A stretch of DNA of 64,000 nucleotides from contig JACGWO010000005.1 in NCBI GenBank assembly GCA_034509735.1, positions 16,543,264 to 16,607,263 on the forward strand, in the 5' to 3' direction. The stretch comes from Sesamum alatum. Taxonomy: Eukaryota; Streptophyta; Magnoliopsida; Lamiales; Pedaliaceae. Positions 43,551 to 53,716 of this stretch are shown one piece after another. A program made the translations under genes and the position numbers. Position 1 is the first letter of the stretch, and the number at the start of each line of letters is the position of its first letter. Under the pieces are notes generated by a model, which worked only from the letters and a program-made list of their open reading frames with translations, was not told the DNA's origin and ran no database searches.

Positions 43551-43649
43551 CCAGAGAACAAAAATTGGGATGATGTTCCTGGTGTGCAAACGAGGTTGGT
43601 TTCCTTGCTTCCAAGCTTGGAGGAATATACAGAAGTTTTCTATGGTAGG
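43551..43649 (-). pseudogene. LINE linker between zf-RVT and RNase H
   Basis: About 95 bp of LINE between the two solo LTRs. Its minus strand reads IENFCIFLQAWKQGNQPRLH and continues the frames on both sides when the LTRs are removed. Confidence 0.75.
43645..43649 (+). repeat. Target-site duplication GTAGG, left
   Basis: GTAGG at 43645-43649 and 44989-44993. Confidence 0.85.
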
Positions 43650-44988
43650 TGATTAGGGAAAATTATACGATATATTCTTGTGTTTATATCCTTATTTTCT
43701 CTAGATATGACGCTTGTTCTTGAGTACATTTGTGACGTTTAGAAGCTTTTGTGGAATAAAAGGCGAATGTAAGCAAAGAGCTCAAACATAAAGAAAAGAG
43801 TCAAAATTCTGCAGAATTGATCACAAGTTAGCCCGTGACCACGGGTTATCAAAGGTTCGATTTTAGAAACACAAGTCACATAACTTGTGACCCACGGGTT
43901 ATCAGACATTTGTTGGGCAGAATTCGCAGACATGCTGACATGTAAATCTAAAATTATGATTTTAGGTCATTTAAAAAGAGATTTATTTCATTTGTAATTT
44001 ACCTTAGAATTTTGGTAAGAATAAGATTAGGAAAGGAGAAGAGTTTTATGGTAGGTAGAATCCTACTCCTTTCCTACCTCAGTTAGGAATCATTATATAA
44101 GGAAGAGATGATGGGAAGAAAAGACATTTGATTCTCAGCAAGAAAACCCAGAGATTCACGTTTGAGAGCGAAGGAAGAAGACGGCGAACAAGTGGAGAAG
44201 TTAATCCGGCACCGGAGTGACAACCATCTCGCCAGATTTTCTACTCCATGAGTTTTTCTACACGTTTCTTCTTAATTTTAGTTCTCATTAGTATGAACAA
44301 ATATCTTTTATGCTAGGGCTTATGGGAAGCCTAATTTGATACAATGTGTTAAGAATTTTTTGGATTAATCTTGTTTGTTATTTTCGCATATCCATGAATT
44401 ATTGTGCTTGTTGCTATTATTTGAGAGATTGATCACCGCATAGATTTTGCTAATTATGTTGATGAACCAAGAGAGAATTTATCATAATGGATAGAATAAT
44501 TCATAGCGTGGATTTGAATGATATGTGGACATACATAGGCATGATCCATCTGGTTCCATAGGTTTTTCATAGATCATAATGCATTATTGTCACGAGTTCT
44601 GGAGAGGAGAGATCCCCTAATTCCTTGATAATAATAGGTTCGGTATAGCTCGAGAGAGTATATCAGATTAAATTAGGAAAAACCTCAGTGTGTGAAAATA
44701 CTTGTTTGTTTGATTAATCCGTCAATATTGAATCCGTTGTATCGATTAGGTGGACCTACAACCGTAGCACTCTCCCTAAATCACATTTTTGTCTCAACCA
44801 TAATTACTTGCTATAGTTGCTTTTATTGTTTTCTTGTAGCTTTCATAAATTATCCAAACTTTCGATAATCCAAATAATTAGGGGTTAGTCATAGTTGTGG
44901 TAATTACTTTGTTAAATCCTCGTGTGGTTCGATATCTTTTATACTACTTGATGGCTAGTGCACTTGCTAGTACATATTTTTGCAATCA
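43650..44988. mobile_element. Solo LTR of another retrotransposon (lineage unclear)
   Basis: A 1,339-bp sequence beginning TGATTAGGG and ending TGCAATCA lies between GTAGG repeats. Removing it with one GTAGG restores the LINE frame across the joint. It has TATA-like ATTATATAAGG near 44092 and a tail with CCTCGTGTGGTTCGATATC and a CTAGTGCACTTGC stretch, a style I associate with Ty3/gypsy LTRs. It has no similarity by eye to the copia LTRs here. If the TATA signal is right the LTR reads on the plus strand. Confidence 0.75.
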
Positions 44989-44993
44989 GTAGG

Positions 44994-46535
44994 TAGTGTA
45001 ATTTGCTAGGGCACCACAAAGAAACTCCAGGCTTCATTAACAACTTTGTTCTGGAGAAAGTGGCGGACAAGGGATTCCTCTTCAGAGGAGTAGCAACAAC
45101 ATTTGGAGGCCATTGAGATGACCTTTTGTTTGAGTCTACAGTCTAAACATATCAAGTTATGAATTAGTCTCCACATAAACACAGAGAGAGTAGGCTAAGG
45201 AGTGGGGACCAAATATCTCTCAGCATCTCCTGTTTCATTTGATGATCTCTGTAATTCTCACAAGCTGAAGTGGTGGTAAAAGAGCCATTAGAGAAGAGTT
45301 TCCAATGCATAGGATCAGACTGACCAGCTAAGATGGTAACTTGAAGGATGTAATCAGCCAAGTAAGATGGAAATTCTTGCTACAGTCTTTCAGTGTCTCA
45401 TTTAGAATCCTTCCAGAATTGGTTAACAGTGGTTTGGGAAGAGATATCCCGTGAAGGAGGTTTTGAAGTGTCCCTTCAAGGATCCACCAATCATGCCAAA
45501 GAGAGATGTTGCTTGTACCCAGACTCTAGAATAGATTTTCTTGGGTCGAGGTCTAATAGAACTGAGTCCTCTCCAAATTTTGGAGTCATCCTTGATGGCT
45601 TTGGCATAGCTTGGAGAGGATTTCATGCAGTATTTATTGAGGGTGAATTTAGCCTAAAGAGAGTTGTTTTGTCTGAGTCTCCACCAGAGTTTGAAAGAGA
45701 AGGCTCTCACCACTTCTCTAAGGTTCCTAATCCCTAGCCCTCTTTCTTCAGTAGGGTAGCAGATGGTTTGCCATTTGGTCTAGTGTATTTTCCTTTGGGT
45801 GTCATTGGATCTCTAGAAGTATTTGGCAAAGAGTTGTTCATGGTTTTGAATGACCCTAATAGGAGGACTCATGACCTGGAGGAGGTAAATAGACATAGAG
45901 GCAAGAACACTTTTGATCAATTGGATTCTGCCCCCATAAGACAGAAATGAGAGTTGGCATCAAGAAATCTTATTCACGAGTTTCTCCAGCAGAGAGGCTC
46001 AAAAAGGACCCAAGATAGGTAATGGGGAGAAATTTGAGAATAAATCCAGTGATTGATTTCACTCTTTGGGCCACAAGGTTGGCTTTTTTGCTAGGGATGA
46101 AGGAGCTTTTAGAATGATTAATTTTCTAGCCAGATTGTGCTTCATAATGCTCAAGAAACTCCATAACCGTAGATAGAAGCCCTTCAGTGAACCTAGTGAA
46201 GATAATAACATCATCTGCGTAGGCAAGTTGGGAGACCTTGAGTCTACAGCCTATCTGATAGTACATTTCAGGGTTGTTGGAGAACAAGTGATCAAGACCT
46301 CTAGACAGAGCCTCAGCTCCCAGGATGAAGAGAGCAGGGAAGAGGGGTCTCCTTGTCTGAGTCCTTGTGAAGACTTCAAAAATCCTGATGTTTCTCCATT
46401 GATGAGACAGTGAACCAACAGTTTTCAATAGCATTTTGAATAAAGGAGATAAATCTGGGAGGAAGTCGCATCTTGATTCACACAGTGTACAGAAAATTCC
46501 AGTTGAGTCTGTCATAGGCTTGGCCATGTCAGAAT
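44994..46535 (-). pseudogene. LINE reverse transcriptase and zf-RVT region
   Basis: Read from 46535 down: AKAYDRLNWNFLYTV, then LPPRFISFIQNAIENCWFTV, RQ(G/T)..PLFPALFILGAEALSRGLD and the catalytic QLAYADDVIIFTRF (near 46190-46220). The thumb and connection region follows down to about 45360, then WKLFSNGSFTTTSACE (45360-45300) and the Cys-rich SKCCCYSSEEESLVRHFL (near 45110-45060). Frameshifts and stops are scattered. The plus-strand open frames at 45393-45737 and 46228-46413 are antisense shadows. Confidence 0.85.
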
Positions 46536-47540
46536 GTTCCTAGTGCTTTATGTGGATACATTCTGCTCATTGGTAATGACGTCAAAATGTTAGGTGACAC
46601 AAAAACATGGTTGTCTACTCAATTCTCCATGAAGGATTTGGGTAAAGCCTCTTACATTTTAGGCATCCAGATCGTCAGGGATAGATCTAAGAGAATGTTA
46701 GGAATGACCCAAAACTCGTATGTTGAGAAAATCCTGAAAAGATTCAAGATGGATAATTCCAAACGAGGTTTCCTTCCCATGAGACATGGGATCAAGTTAT
46801 CCAAGAAGCAGTCTCCCAAGACTGATGAGGAGCATGAGAGGATGAAGGTCATCCCCTATGCTTCTACGGTAGGCATCATTCTGTATGTCGGCCATTGCAC
46901 TAGGCCTGACGTCGCTTACGCTTTGAGTGTAACCAGCAGATATCAGTCCTGTGCAGTTGAGGCACATTGGAATGCAGTCAAGAGTATCCTGAAGTACCTA
47001 AGAACGACTAAGGATATATTCTTGGTCTATGGTGGTGGAGAGTTGATACTGAAAGGTTTTAGCGACGCTAGCTTCCAGTCAGATCATGACGATGCCAAGT
47101 CTCAGTCGAGCTATGTATTCAGACTCAATGGTGGAGTGGTAGCTTGGAAAAGATCCAAGCAAGACACCACAGTCGATTCTACCACTGAGGCTGAATACAT
47201 AGCAGCTTCAGAAGCTGCCGAGAGGAAGCGATTTCAATGAAAAACCTACATCAAAGAGTTGGGTTTGGTGCCTAGCATTGTCGAGCCAATAGTTATGTTC
47301 TGTGATAACAACGGGGCTATTATTGCAAGCAAAGGAACCAAGATCTCATCACCGATCCAAGCGCATACTTAGGAACTACCACCTACTGAGGGAGATGGTA
47401 GGAACAGGTGACGTTCGGATGGACTGAGTCAGCTCAGCAGATAATACAATAGATGACAAAGCCCATGTCACAGATCGTTCATACGTAGCATCTTGAGAAG
47501 ATGGGCTTGAGGCATATGGGTGATTGACTTTAGATCAATT
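46536..47540 (+). pseudogene. Copia RT end and RNase H relic
   Basis: Starts abruptly inside RT at the YVDD segment (FLVLYVD, one base lost so the second Asp shifts). It runs through [58 protein letters not shown] and worn forms of the C-terminal RNase H. The end (MGD-like) is near 47526. A short purine-rich stretch (CAATTGGG) follows in place of the normal polypurine tract. It is clearly more diverged from A, C and E than they are from each other. Confidence 0.9.
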
Positions 47541-48288
47541 GGGTTTGAAACTAATTAGATTAATTTAATACCCATTAGACCTTTTTTGGGCTTCATTTAA
47601 TTTAATGGTTAAATTAAACAAGCCCAATCCACCCTATTTCTAGCCCTAGCCGCACTTACCTCAAAACCAAGTCAAGGAACTCCTCCTTGAGAGGGAGAGG
47701 TGGCCAAGTGGTGTCTTCTGGAGAGCCCCACTCGCCACAACATGTAATTATGCACAAGTTGTGAATAAGTTGTGTAGTTATACACAAAAAATATTCTCTC
47801 ACTACTAACCGTACTCTCTTTTTCTCTGAAGGAAAAATGGTTTTCACCTTCTCTATCTCCAAATCTTGTGTTGTTCTTGAACTAAGTTCAAGTCAAGTAC
47901 AAACCAGATTCAATTACAATAATTAATAATGTTAATTGAATTTGTTTATTCATGAATCATGTTGTGTCTAGCAATAGACGTCGATTGCATTTTGTGGTGT
48001 GGTGTGGATGATCTACAGTAATCCTACATTGGGTTCTTGTATGAGTATATTCCGGGGATAAGATACAAAAAACTCTAGTAGCCGGTTGAAACACATGAAC
48101 GAGAAGGTAAAATTCCAGGGTTCAATATTGTACCTTTTTTATTCAATGCCATAGACACTCAAACATATGCTTTTATTTTGTATGTTTTCATGTTTTGGAC
48201 ACTAAACACCTGCGAAATTTAGAGGGTACACCCCTTTGAATTCGATTTAAATTAATTTTTTTCACTTCCGCTGTGTTCCGATGCTTTC
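47541..48288 (+). repeat. Diverged, shortened copia LTR relic (epsilon)
   Basis: It directly follows the RNase H relic and ends TTTCCTAAG-like near 48288. It keeps landmarks of the other LTRs in order: a GTGGTGTGGATG stretch, a GTAGCCGGTTGAA stretch near 48077, AGAGGGTACACCCCTTTGAA near 48219-48239 (the U5 hairpin), CACTTCCGCTGTGTTCC, and an end similar to GATCC..TTTC. Almost all of U3 including the usual TGTTAGAATA start is missing. Confidence 0.6.
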
Positions 48289-48825
48289 CTAAGCCATACT
48301 GAATATTTAACCAAACAAGTGCCCCCATGTACACACTAGTGTTTATACACCAATGCTCATGAAATAAAACATCCTCCTTAAAGGCTTAGGTCATGTGGGC
48401 AAGTTTCCATACATTCATTGATATCCCGTCTCAATGATCCTTAATGTGAAACATTTATGGTCAAAGCCACAGCCGCATATTTCAAAATCATTATCTTATG
48501 CATACCATATCATATAATTTGGTTGTTGCAGTTGAATTAAAATGCTTGAGAGTGTTACCTCTCCATGAAGTAGTTGTTCCAATATTCGCAGAGCCCCTAA
48601 TCTTGCTCCTCTGATGGTATTTACATCTCTGATGTGCAGCGATGTTAAATCGTATGCTAGAAGTTGATTAACCCTTAATCCTAACACTCTCAATGTAATA
48701 GTGTGTGTGTATATGTGGTGTAGAATTTTGACCTTGAATTTTACTAATTAAAATAAGGATGAAAACTCATAAAGTTGGTAGAATGAAACCCTAGGCAATT
48801 TGAGATGGGATGAATGTCTGGGAGG
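48289..48825. other. Unassigned DNA with an exon-like minus-strand open frame
   Basis: No transposon ends were seen here. On the minus strand an open frame of 65 codons (48496-48693) contains NQLLAYDLTSLHIRDVNTIR and GARLGALRILEQLLHGE, followed by GAG/GTAACA, which could be a splice donor. The amino-acid composition looks like a real helical repeat protein but I do not recognise the family. It may be a host gene remnant or a captured fragment. Confidence 0.35.
48818..48825 (+). repeat. 8-bp target-site duplication of hAT, left
   Basis: CTGGGAGG here and CTTGGAGG at 49986-49993: seven of eight bases match. Confidence 0.75.
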
Positions 48826-49985
48826 TAGGCCTGTCAATGGGTAAATAAAACCCAGGCCCAGATCCATTATCATAAGTCTAGGCCCAGATCTAGGCCCACT
48901 ATTTTTAAGTTAGACCCACACCCAAGCCCAGACCCAAAAGGGTAAAATATGTGGGTATGGATCGGGTATAGACCCAATAATACCCAATAATATCCATACC
49001 CAATAAATTTTTTTTTAAAGGCCCATACCCAATATTCAGAAAAGAGGAAAATATTATGCTATGAGATCCCCTCCTCTCTCTCTCACTAAAAATCAGAAAC
49101 CTGGTCGACGCTGCCACCTCTTTTTTTTCTCCTCTCTGTTCCGCCGCCGTTGCTTTTTTTTTTTTTCCCTCTTTGTTTCACCGCCGTTCGTCATCGGTTC
49201 GCCAGTGCGCCACAACCATTAGATAGCCCACCTCACCACAAAAGATTTCCCACCTAATCCTGCGCCAAAACGGTGTTGAATAGTGCTAAAGGTCATCCAA
49301 AGCCCATGTCTGTGCCACTGAATCTAACATTTGTAGTGAGATCAAGAGCATATATTTTAGAAAAGCCCAAGTTCCATTGCAGTATCCTGTGTGGAGTTAC
49401 TATGAGAGGTAACCATCTGGGCAAGCCTCTAATCTCACCAAATCTCAATCTTGTATTTATCATTAGCCATTCTCAGTCTGAGGTGATTGATGATTGTTGT
49501 AAATAATTTTAGCAGATTTGGTTCTTTTGCTGTCATTTCTGTGCAACAAGTATGGATGAAGGTCGAATATTAAGCAAATGGTTGGGAGTGATGAAGAGGA
49601 GAGCATTCCCTATATGCTCGTCAGTAAGAAAATTGTGAATATTTGATGGGAACTCTTGATGGGTTTCTGCTCAAATTTTCATAAGAAATGGATGGAGTAA
49701 AAAATGGTTTGAGTTGAGATATTGTGTTCTTAATTTCTGCAAAACTTTGATGGGAATCCGAATATATCGAATGTTTGAATCTTGTAGACTATCTAACGTT
49801 GCAAAACTGCACACACAAAAAAAAAAGACACGGGTGGGGGCTAGATCCGGCCCTAAGTCCGGGTCTACCAGAAGTAGGTTCGGGTCTTGGACCCATTAGG
49901 TCTGGGCCTATACAATAATTATTGCCTTGGGTATTTTTAAGGTATGGGCCTGGGTAGGGCAAGGCCCTACCCATTGACAGACCTA
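48826..49985. mobile_element. Non-autonomous hAT-like DNA transposon
   Basis: Terminal inverted repeats TAGGCCTGTCAATGGG (48826-48841) and TAGGTCTGTCAATGGG (reverse complement of 49970-49985) match at 15 of 16 positions and are flanked by an 8-bp duplication. TAGG..TGTCAA termini and 8-bp duplications are typical of plant hAT elements. Both ends carry subterminal GGCCCAGATC / GGGTCTGGGCC-type repeats. No transposase is encoded in the 1,160 bp, so it would need help from another hAT. Confidence 0.82.
49273..49506 (+). pseudogene. Possible captured host coding fragment in the hAT
   Basis: An open frame of 77 codons with VPLNLTFVVRSRAYILEKPK and CGVTMRGNHLGKPL. This pattern (VRSRAY, then a short gap, K+H...C.V...LGKP) resembles the late part of LEA_2 / NDR1-HIN1-like proteins, from memory; I could not verify it. 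No plausible start context or promoter is seen. It lies inside the hAT ends, so it would be a transduplicated gene piece. Confidence 0.4.
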
Positions 49986-50401
49986 CTTGGAGGAGAGAGG
50001 GTGGATTTTTCTTGTGGTAAATTGCATAAATTGTCCTGTGTTATTAAAGATCTGCAAAAAAGTAAAAAAAACCCTGGTTTAAAATTACAGTCTAAAAATT
50101 CCTTATGTTTTTCAAAATATTACTTGCCCTCTCCGTTAGCTGTCACTAACACCATTAAATATTATATTAAATTAATTGTTATACCCTTAATTTATTCTAT
50201 ATTATCATTATCTTAGCAACCGTTGATTTCTCTTGAATGTTTAACAATCATTGGATGTAATCAACTCTTCAAATCGTTGATCTTGTAGTTTTTTAAGTGA
50301 AGGGTTTGGATTTCAAAGATCTTTTAATATATTTTATGTGTATAATATATATATAAATATAAAATATAAAATATATATAATATATATATTTAATATATTT
50401 T
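49986..50401. other. Unassigned AT-rich DNA
   Basis: No gene is seen. It contains text such as AATTGCATAAATTGTCC and CCGTTAGCTGTCACTAAC that looks like a worn dispersed repeat, and a TATA-rich run at about 50337-50397 next to the broken end of element F. Confidence 0.5.
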
Positions 50402-50505
50402 AGTGCCACAGATGAATACTTACTATATTCATCGAGTCAATAAAGATTGCTAAATAGTACCCAAAACTGCCGATCCAACTGGCTTTCTGGTCACCTATTC
50501 TAACA
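50402..50505 (-). repeat. Element F 3' LTR, truncated
   Basis: Reverse complement of the LTR start (TGTTAGAATAGGTGACC), aligned with 57698-57802 and then lost in AT-rich sequence. Confidence 0.9.
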
Positions 50506-50516
50506 ATCTCCCACTT
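50506..50516 (-). other. Element F polypurine tract
   Basis: AAGTGGGAGAT on the minus strand, directly before the 3' LTR. Confidence 0.88.
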
Positions 50517-52725
50517 GACCTAAAGTCAATCACCCATGTTGCTCAGACTTATCTGAGCATGAGTAATCTGCGATATCCAGCTCGGCCTGACGGGTCTACG
50601 TTATATTCTGCCAAGATGATGCGGTCCAACCGCACGTCACCTCTTCACACCATTGCTCGAAGCAGATGGTACTGTCTAAGAATTTTCCTGGATCCGTGAT
50701 GAGACCTCGGTCCTATAGCTTGCGCTACAACCATGTTGTTATCCTCCAAGGTAACTACTGGCTAGCCCGTGCTAGGCACCACACCCAACCATTGGATGTG
50801 GTTTTTCATCTAAACTACTCTCCGGAGCAACTTCTAAAGTTGCCATACATTCAACTTTCATGGTCCGTCGTGGTGTCCCGCTTGAAACCTTTTCAAGCCA
50901 CCACCTTACCATTAAGTCTGAATATATGTTCATACTGAGACTAGATATTATTCACATGATCCTGGAAGCTAGTATCGCTATAGCCTTCCAGAATCAACTC
51001 TCCATAGAACTTGCATCAAGAACACTTCTTTAATCCTTATTCAGGTATTAACGACTGTTCTCAACAGCAGTCTACTGCCTTCTCGGTACACACCCGATTT
51101 CTGTCATTACGCCCAAAGCATACACAACATCAGGTCCAATGCACCATACAATATACCCATGTTGCCTACGACAAAGACGTATGGGATGTCAAACATCTGA
51201 GCTTCCTCATCAGCCAACCCTGACTGAGTCTTGGACAGCTTAACCCTATATATAGGAATCCAATTCCTTTCATGGAGAATTGCGTGAACAACATTCGTGT
51301 TTCAGTGTTTCCTAACATCTTAACTTCATTCTAAATGAATAAGACGTTACACACTTAAACACTAGGAACACAACTAAACTCCCACTGAACCTCAAAGCTC
51401 GTTACTGATTGAGTCATACCCCGCATGAACTCATCGAAACGAATATTCCAGTTACATAGAGTTTCAAACCTAGTTTGGATTACATGGCTCAAAGCCATTG
51501 ACCTCAATTCAATGTCCAACATTGCTTCTCCTTATGTCTTTTTGGATTATAATCCAATTGACCGGACTGACCCAGAAACCTGTACGTCTCAGGTATCTAG
51601 GATATTCTGGTCATCCTTATGAGAACTGGAATATAGTCAGTAGGAAAACTTGATTACAAATGATGTTTGCTATATCGTACTGAGGTGTCGCTCTACTTGA
51701 TTCCTCAAGGACCTACTCCTTACACCAATTATCCTCTGAAATCCAATTTCCCTTAGGACAACACATGAACCTGTACAAACCTAGTTTGCCTCCTACTAGT
51801 CCGTTGACGTATGCAAGACCATCCTACATACTCAAGTACTTTGTAGGATACAGGCTTGCCATGCCATATCCAATATGGCGTCTAGGCTACGATCTTTAGA
51901 AAGTGCCATGTTTTACAACCTGGCTACTGTCCTAAAAACAAGCCTAGATGGGCCATGGTAGTTCAGTGAAAATACCGACTAAACCATGTCCAACAATGTT
52001 CTGATTCCTCCTTTATCAGAGACACCGTTCAATTGTGGCATTCCAGGAAGAATTCCACTGAGTAAGAATTCCATTCCCATTTAGATACATCAAGAGCTCC
52101 CACTAAATACACACCACTCGATCCAATCGAAGGTTAATTTTGCAACCAGTTCGGTTCACACTTCAAATCTAATTCCCTGAACCTTCTAAAGGTCCTTAGA
52201 CTTGTGAACCCTCTTCTGGTCTTGTGTATTCAGTGACCCACAAATGTCTGACTAGATCCAATCCAACAGACTACTAGCAAACATACATTGTCCTATAAAG
52301 AGCTTCTTGGCCATCTTCTTGCTCAAGAAGGACTTGCAAGCAGGCTCAAATTGTCTATTTCTAGACTCCTTGAATCTACTAACCTCCTTATCCTATCTAG
52401 AGGAATGTGACCTAGCTTTGCATGCCAAATCTGTGAGTTTATCTTGATTATCCATTTATCATTTGTTTTGAGCATTCATAATCTAATTATGGGATAGTAT
52501 TGAAACAATTATGCAAACAACCTAGCAGACAAGAATAACCATTCTTTGTCAAATAAAAGTAACTTTCATTGATCAAAAACATGCAATCCTTATTGTCGAA
52601 CAATAGAAAAACATAATTTGATCATGCTAGGTTACATAATTGTGACCTATCAACTCTATCCTAACATGATCACTAGCTAAGCCTAGTTGGTCCTATAGCT
52701 TTTCTAGCAACAACCCATCCATTGC
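50517..52725 (-). pseudogene. Element F pol relic
   Basis: Order on the minus strand: integrase zinc region (SQIWHAKLGHI-like near 52440-52400, LVDSRSLEIDNL), integrase core traces near 52280-51900, RT traces to about 51200 including SKTQSGLADEEAQMFDIPYV, and RNase H traces to 50540. Stops and shifts are frequent in every frame. The state of decay resembles the pol of element B. Short open frames on the plus strand are shadows. Confidence 0.8.
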
Positions 52726-53716
52726 CTAGCTTGAGATCCATCTCCGTCTTCGCCTTCTACTCCTTCCCATTTCTTGCAAATCATTTGCAGATAAGAGCTC
52801 TATAACTGGTATCCAATACCCGAGAAGTAGAATAGTAATCATGTTAAAGCTAAAATCAAATGTACCTTGGTTGGAGAGGACTTTAGGACACTCCCTCTTC
52901 CAATGGTCCTTATCATGGCAATATATGCAAACATCTTTTGCAATCCTTGACTGCCGAACCGCCTTCCTCTTTCCTTTACCCATGCCCAGCATGGCAACAG
53001 GAGCGCTCTGTGCGCTAGCAGCGGCTAATTCTGCCTTTCTCTTCTTCCTCCTCCAGCGTCCGACTCCTTTGCCTTTCACGTTTGAGGTCGAAGCCTCCCC
53101 CAACAATACTGACGGCGTAGACTTTTCAATCGTTGCCTCGTACTGGACCAACATATTTATCAACTCATGAGGTCTTTTTCAAGCGCATTCATGTTATAGT
53201 TAACGATAAACGGGTCAAAAGAGGGAGGAAGAGACTGAAGGATCACGTCGATGTACGTCTCTTTTCCAAGATCAGCTCGGACGTCTTTGAGCTTCTCCAC
53301 TAAGGATAGCATCATCACACCATGCTGGTGTACAGACGATCCTTCTGTCATCTTAGCTCCGAAAAATGCCCTTGTCCCAGCATATCTAATATGCCGGTCT
53401 GGTACCGCATAAACATCTTTCATGCGGAGCATTATCGAGCTGACATCATCCAACCGATCATACTATTTCTGGATCTCATAGTCATGGATGCTAGTATGAT
53501 GTTGCGGACCTTGCGGTTGTCCTCCTGTCATTCATTGAACGTCAAACGCTCTTCTGACGAGGACCCCTAAGGCAAGACCCGACGAAGAGGCTTATCCAGA
53601 ACATAAGCCTGGTTTTCAAAATTTAGGACAATCCTCAGATTTCGCAGCCAATCGTTATAGTTTGTTCCGTCAAATTTATTAATCTCAAGAATTACAACGA
53701 GTGGATTCTTAGACAT
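52726..53716 (-). pseudogene. Element F gag
   Basis: ATG at 53716 (MSKNPL) immediately after a splice-acceptor-like TGTAG. The N-terminal third (NKF(D)GTNYNDWLRNLRIVL) has two stops. From about 53453 the capsid-type domain is open (DVSSIMLRMKDVYAVPDRH, LQSLPPSFDPFIVNYN, INMLVQYEATIEKSTPS), with a shift near 53165. The basic region leads to an intact knuckle CIYCHDKDHWKREC. The text GEASTS links it to element B rather than to the alpha copies. Confidence 0.88.

Larger units (their letters stand above)
40991..46535 (-). mobile_element. L1-type LINE, 5'-truncated, minus strand, interrupted twice
   Basis: On the minus strand the order is RT from motif A (AKAYDRLNWNF near 46515), YADDVIIF, the zf-RVT region (DPMHWKLFSNGSF, SKCCCYSSEEESL) and then a linker (HTRNIIPIFVLWH). 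RNase H follows (GNPSTAGAGGILRDHFGHV near 41240-41310). The protein is broken by frameshifts. Two solo LTRs, each with its own 5-bp duplication, split it. Everything upstream of RT motif A (endonuclease, most of the RT fingers) is missing. The left boundary near 40990 is approximate and no poly(A) tail is visible. Confidence 0.85.

Noticed and set aside
45393..46413. Plus-strand open frames of 60-114 codons as possible host genes
   Set aside because: They lie opposite the LINE RT and connection domain, whose motifs are clear on the minus strand.
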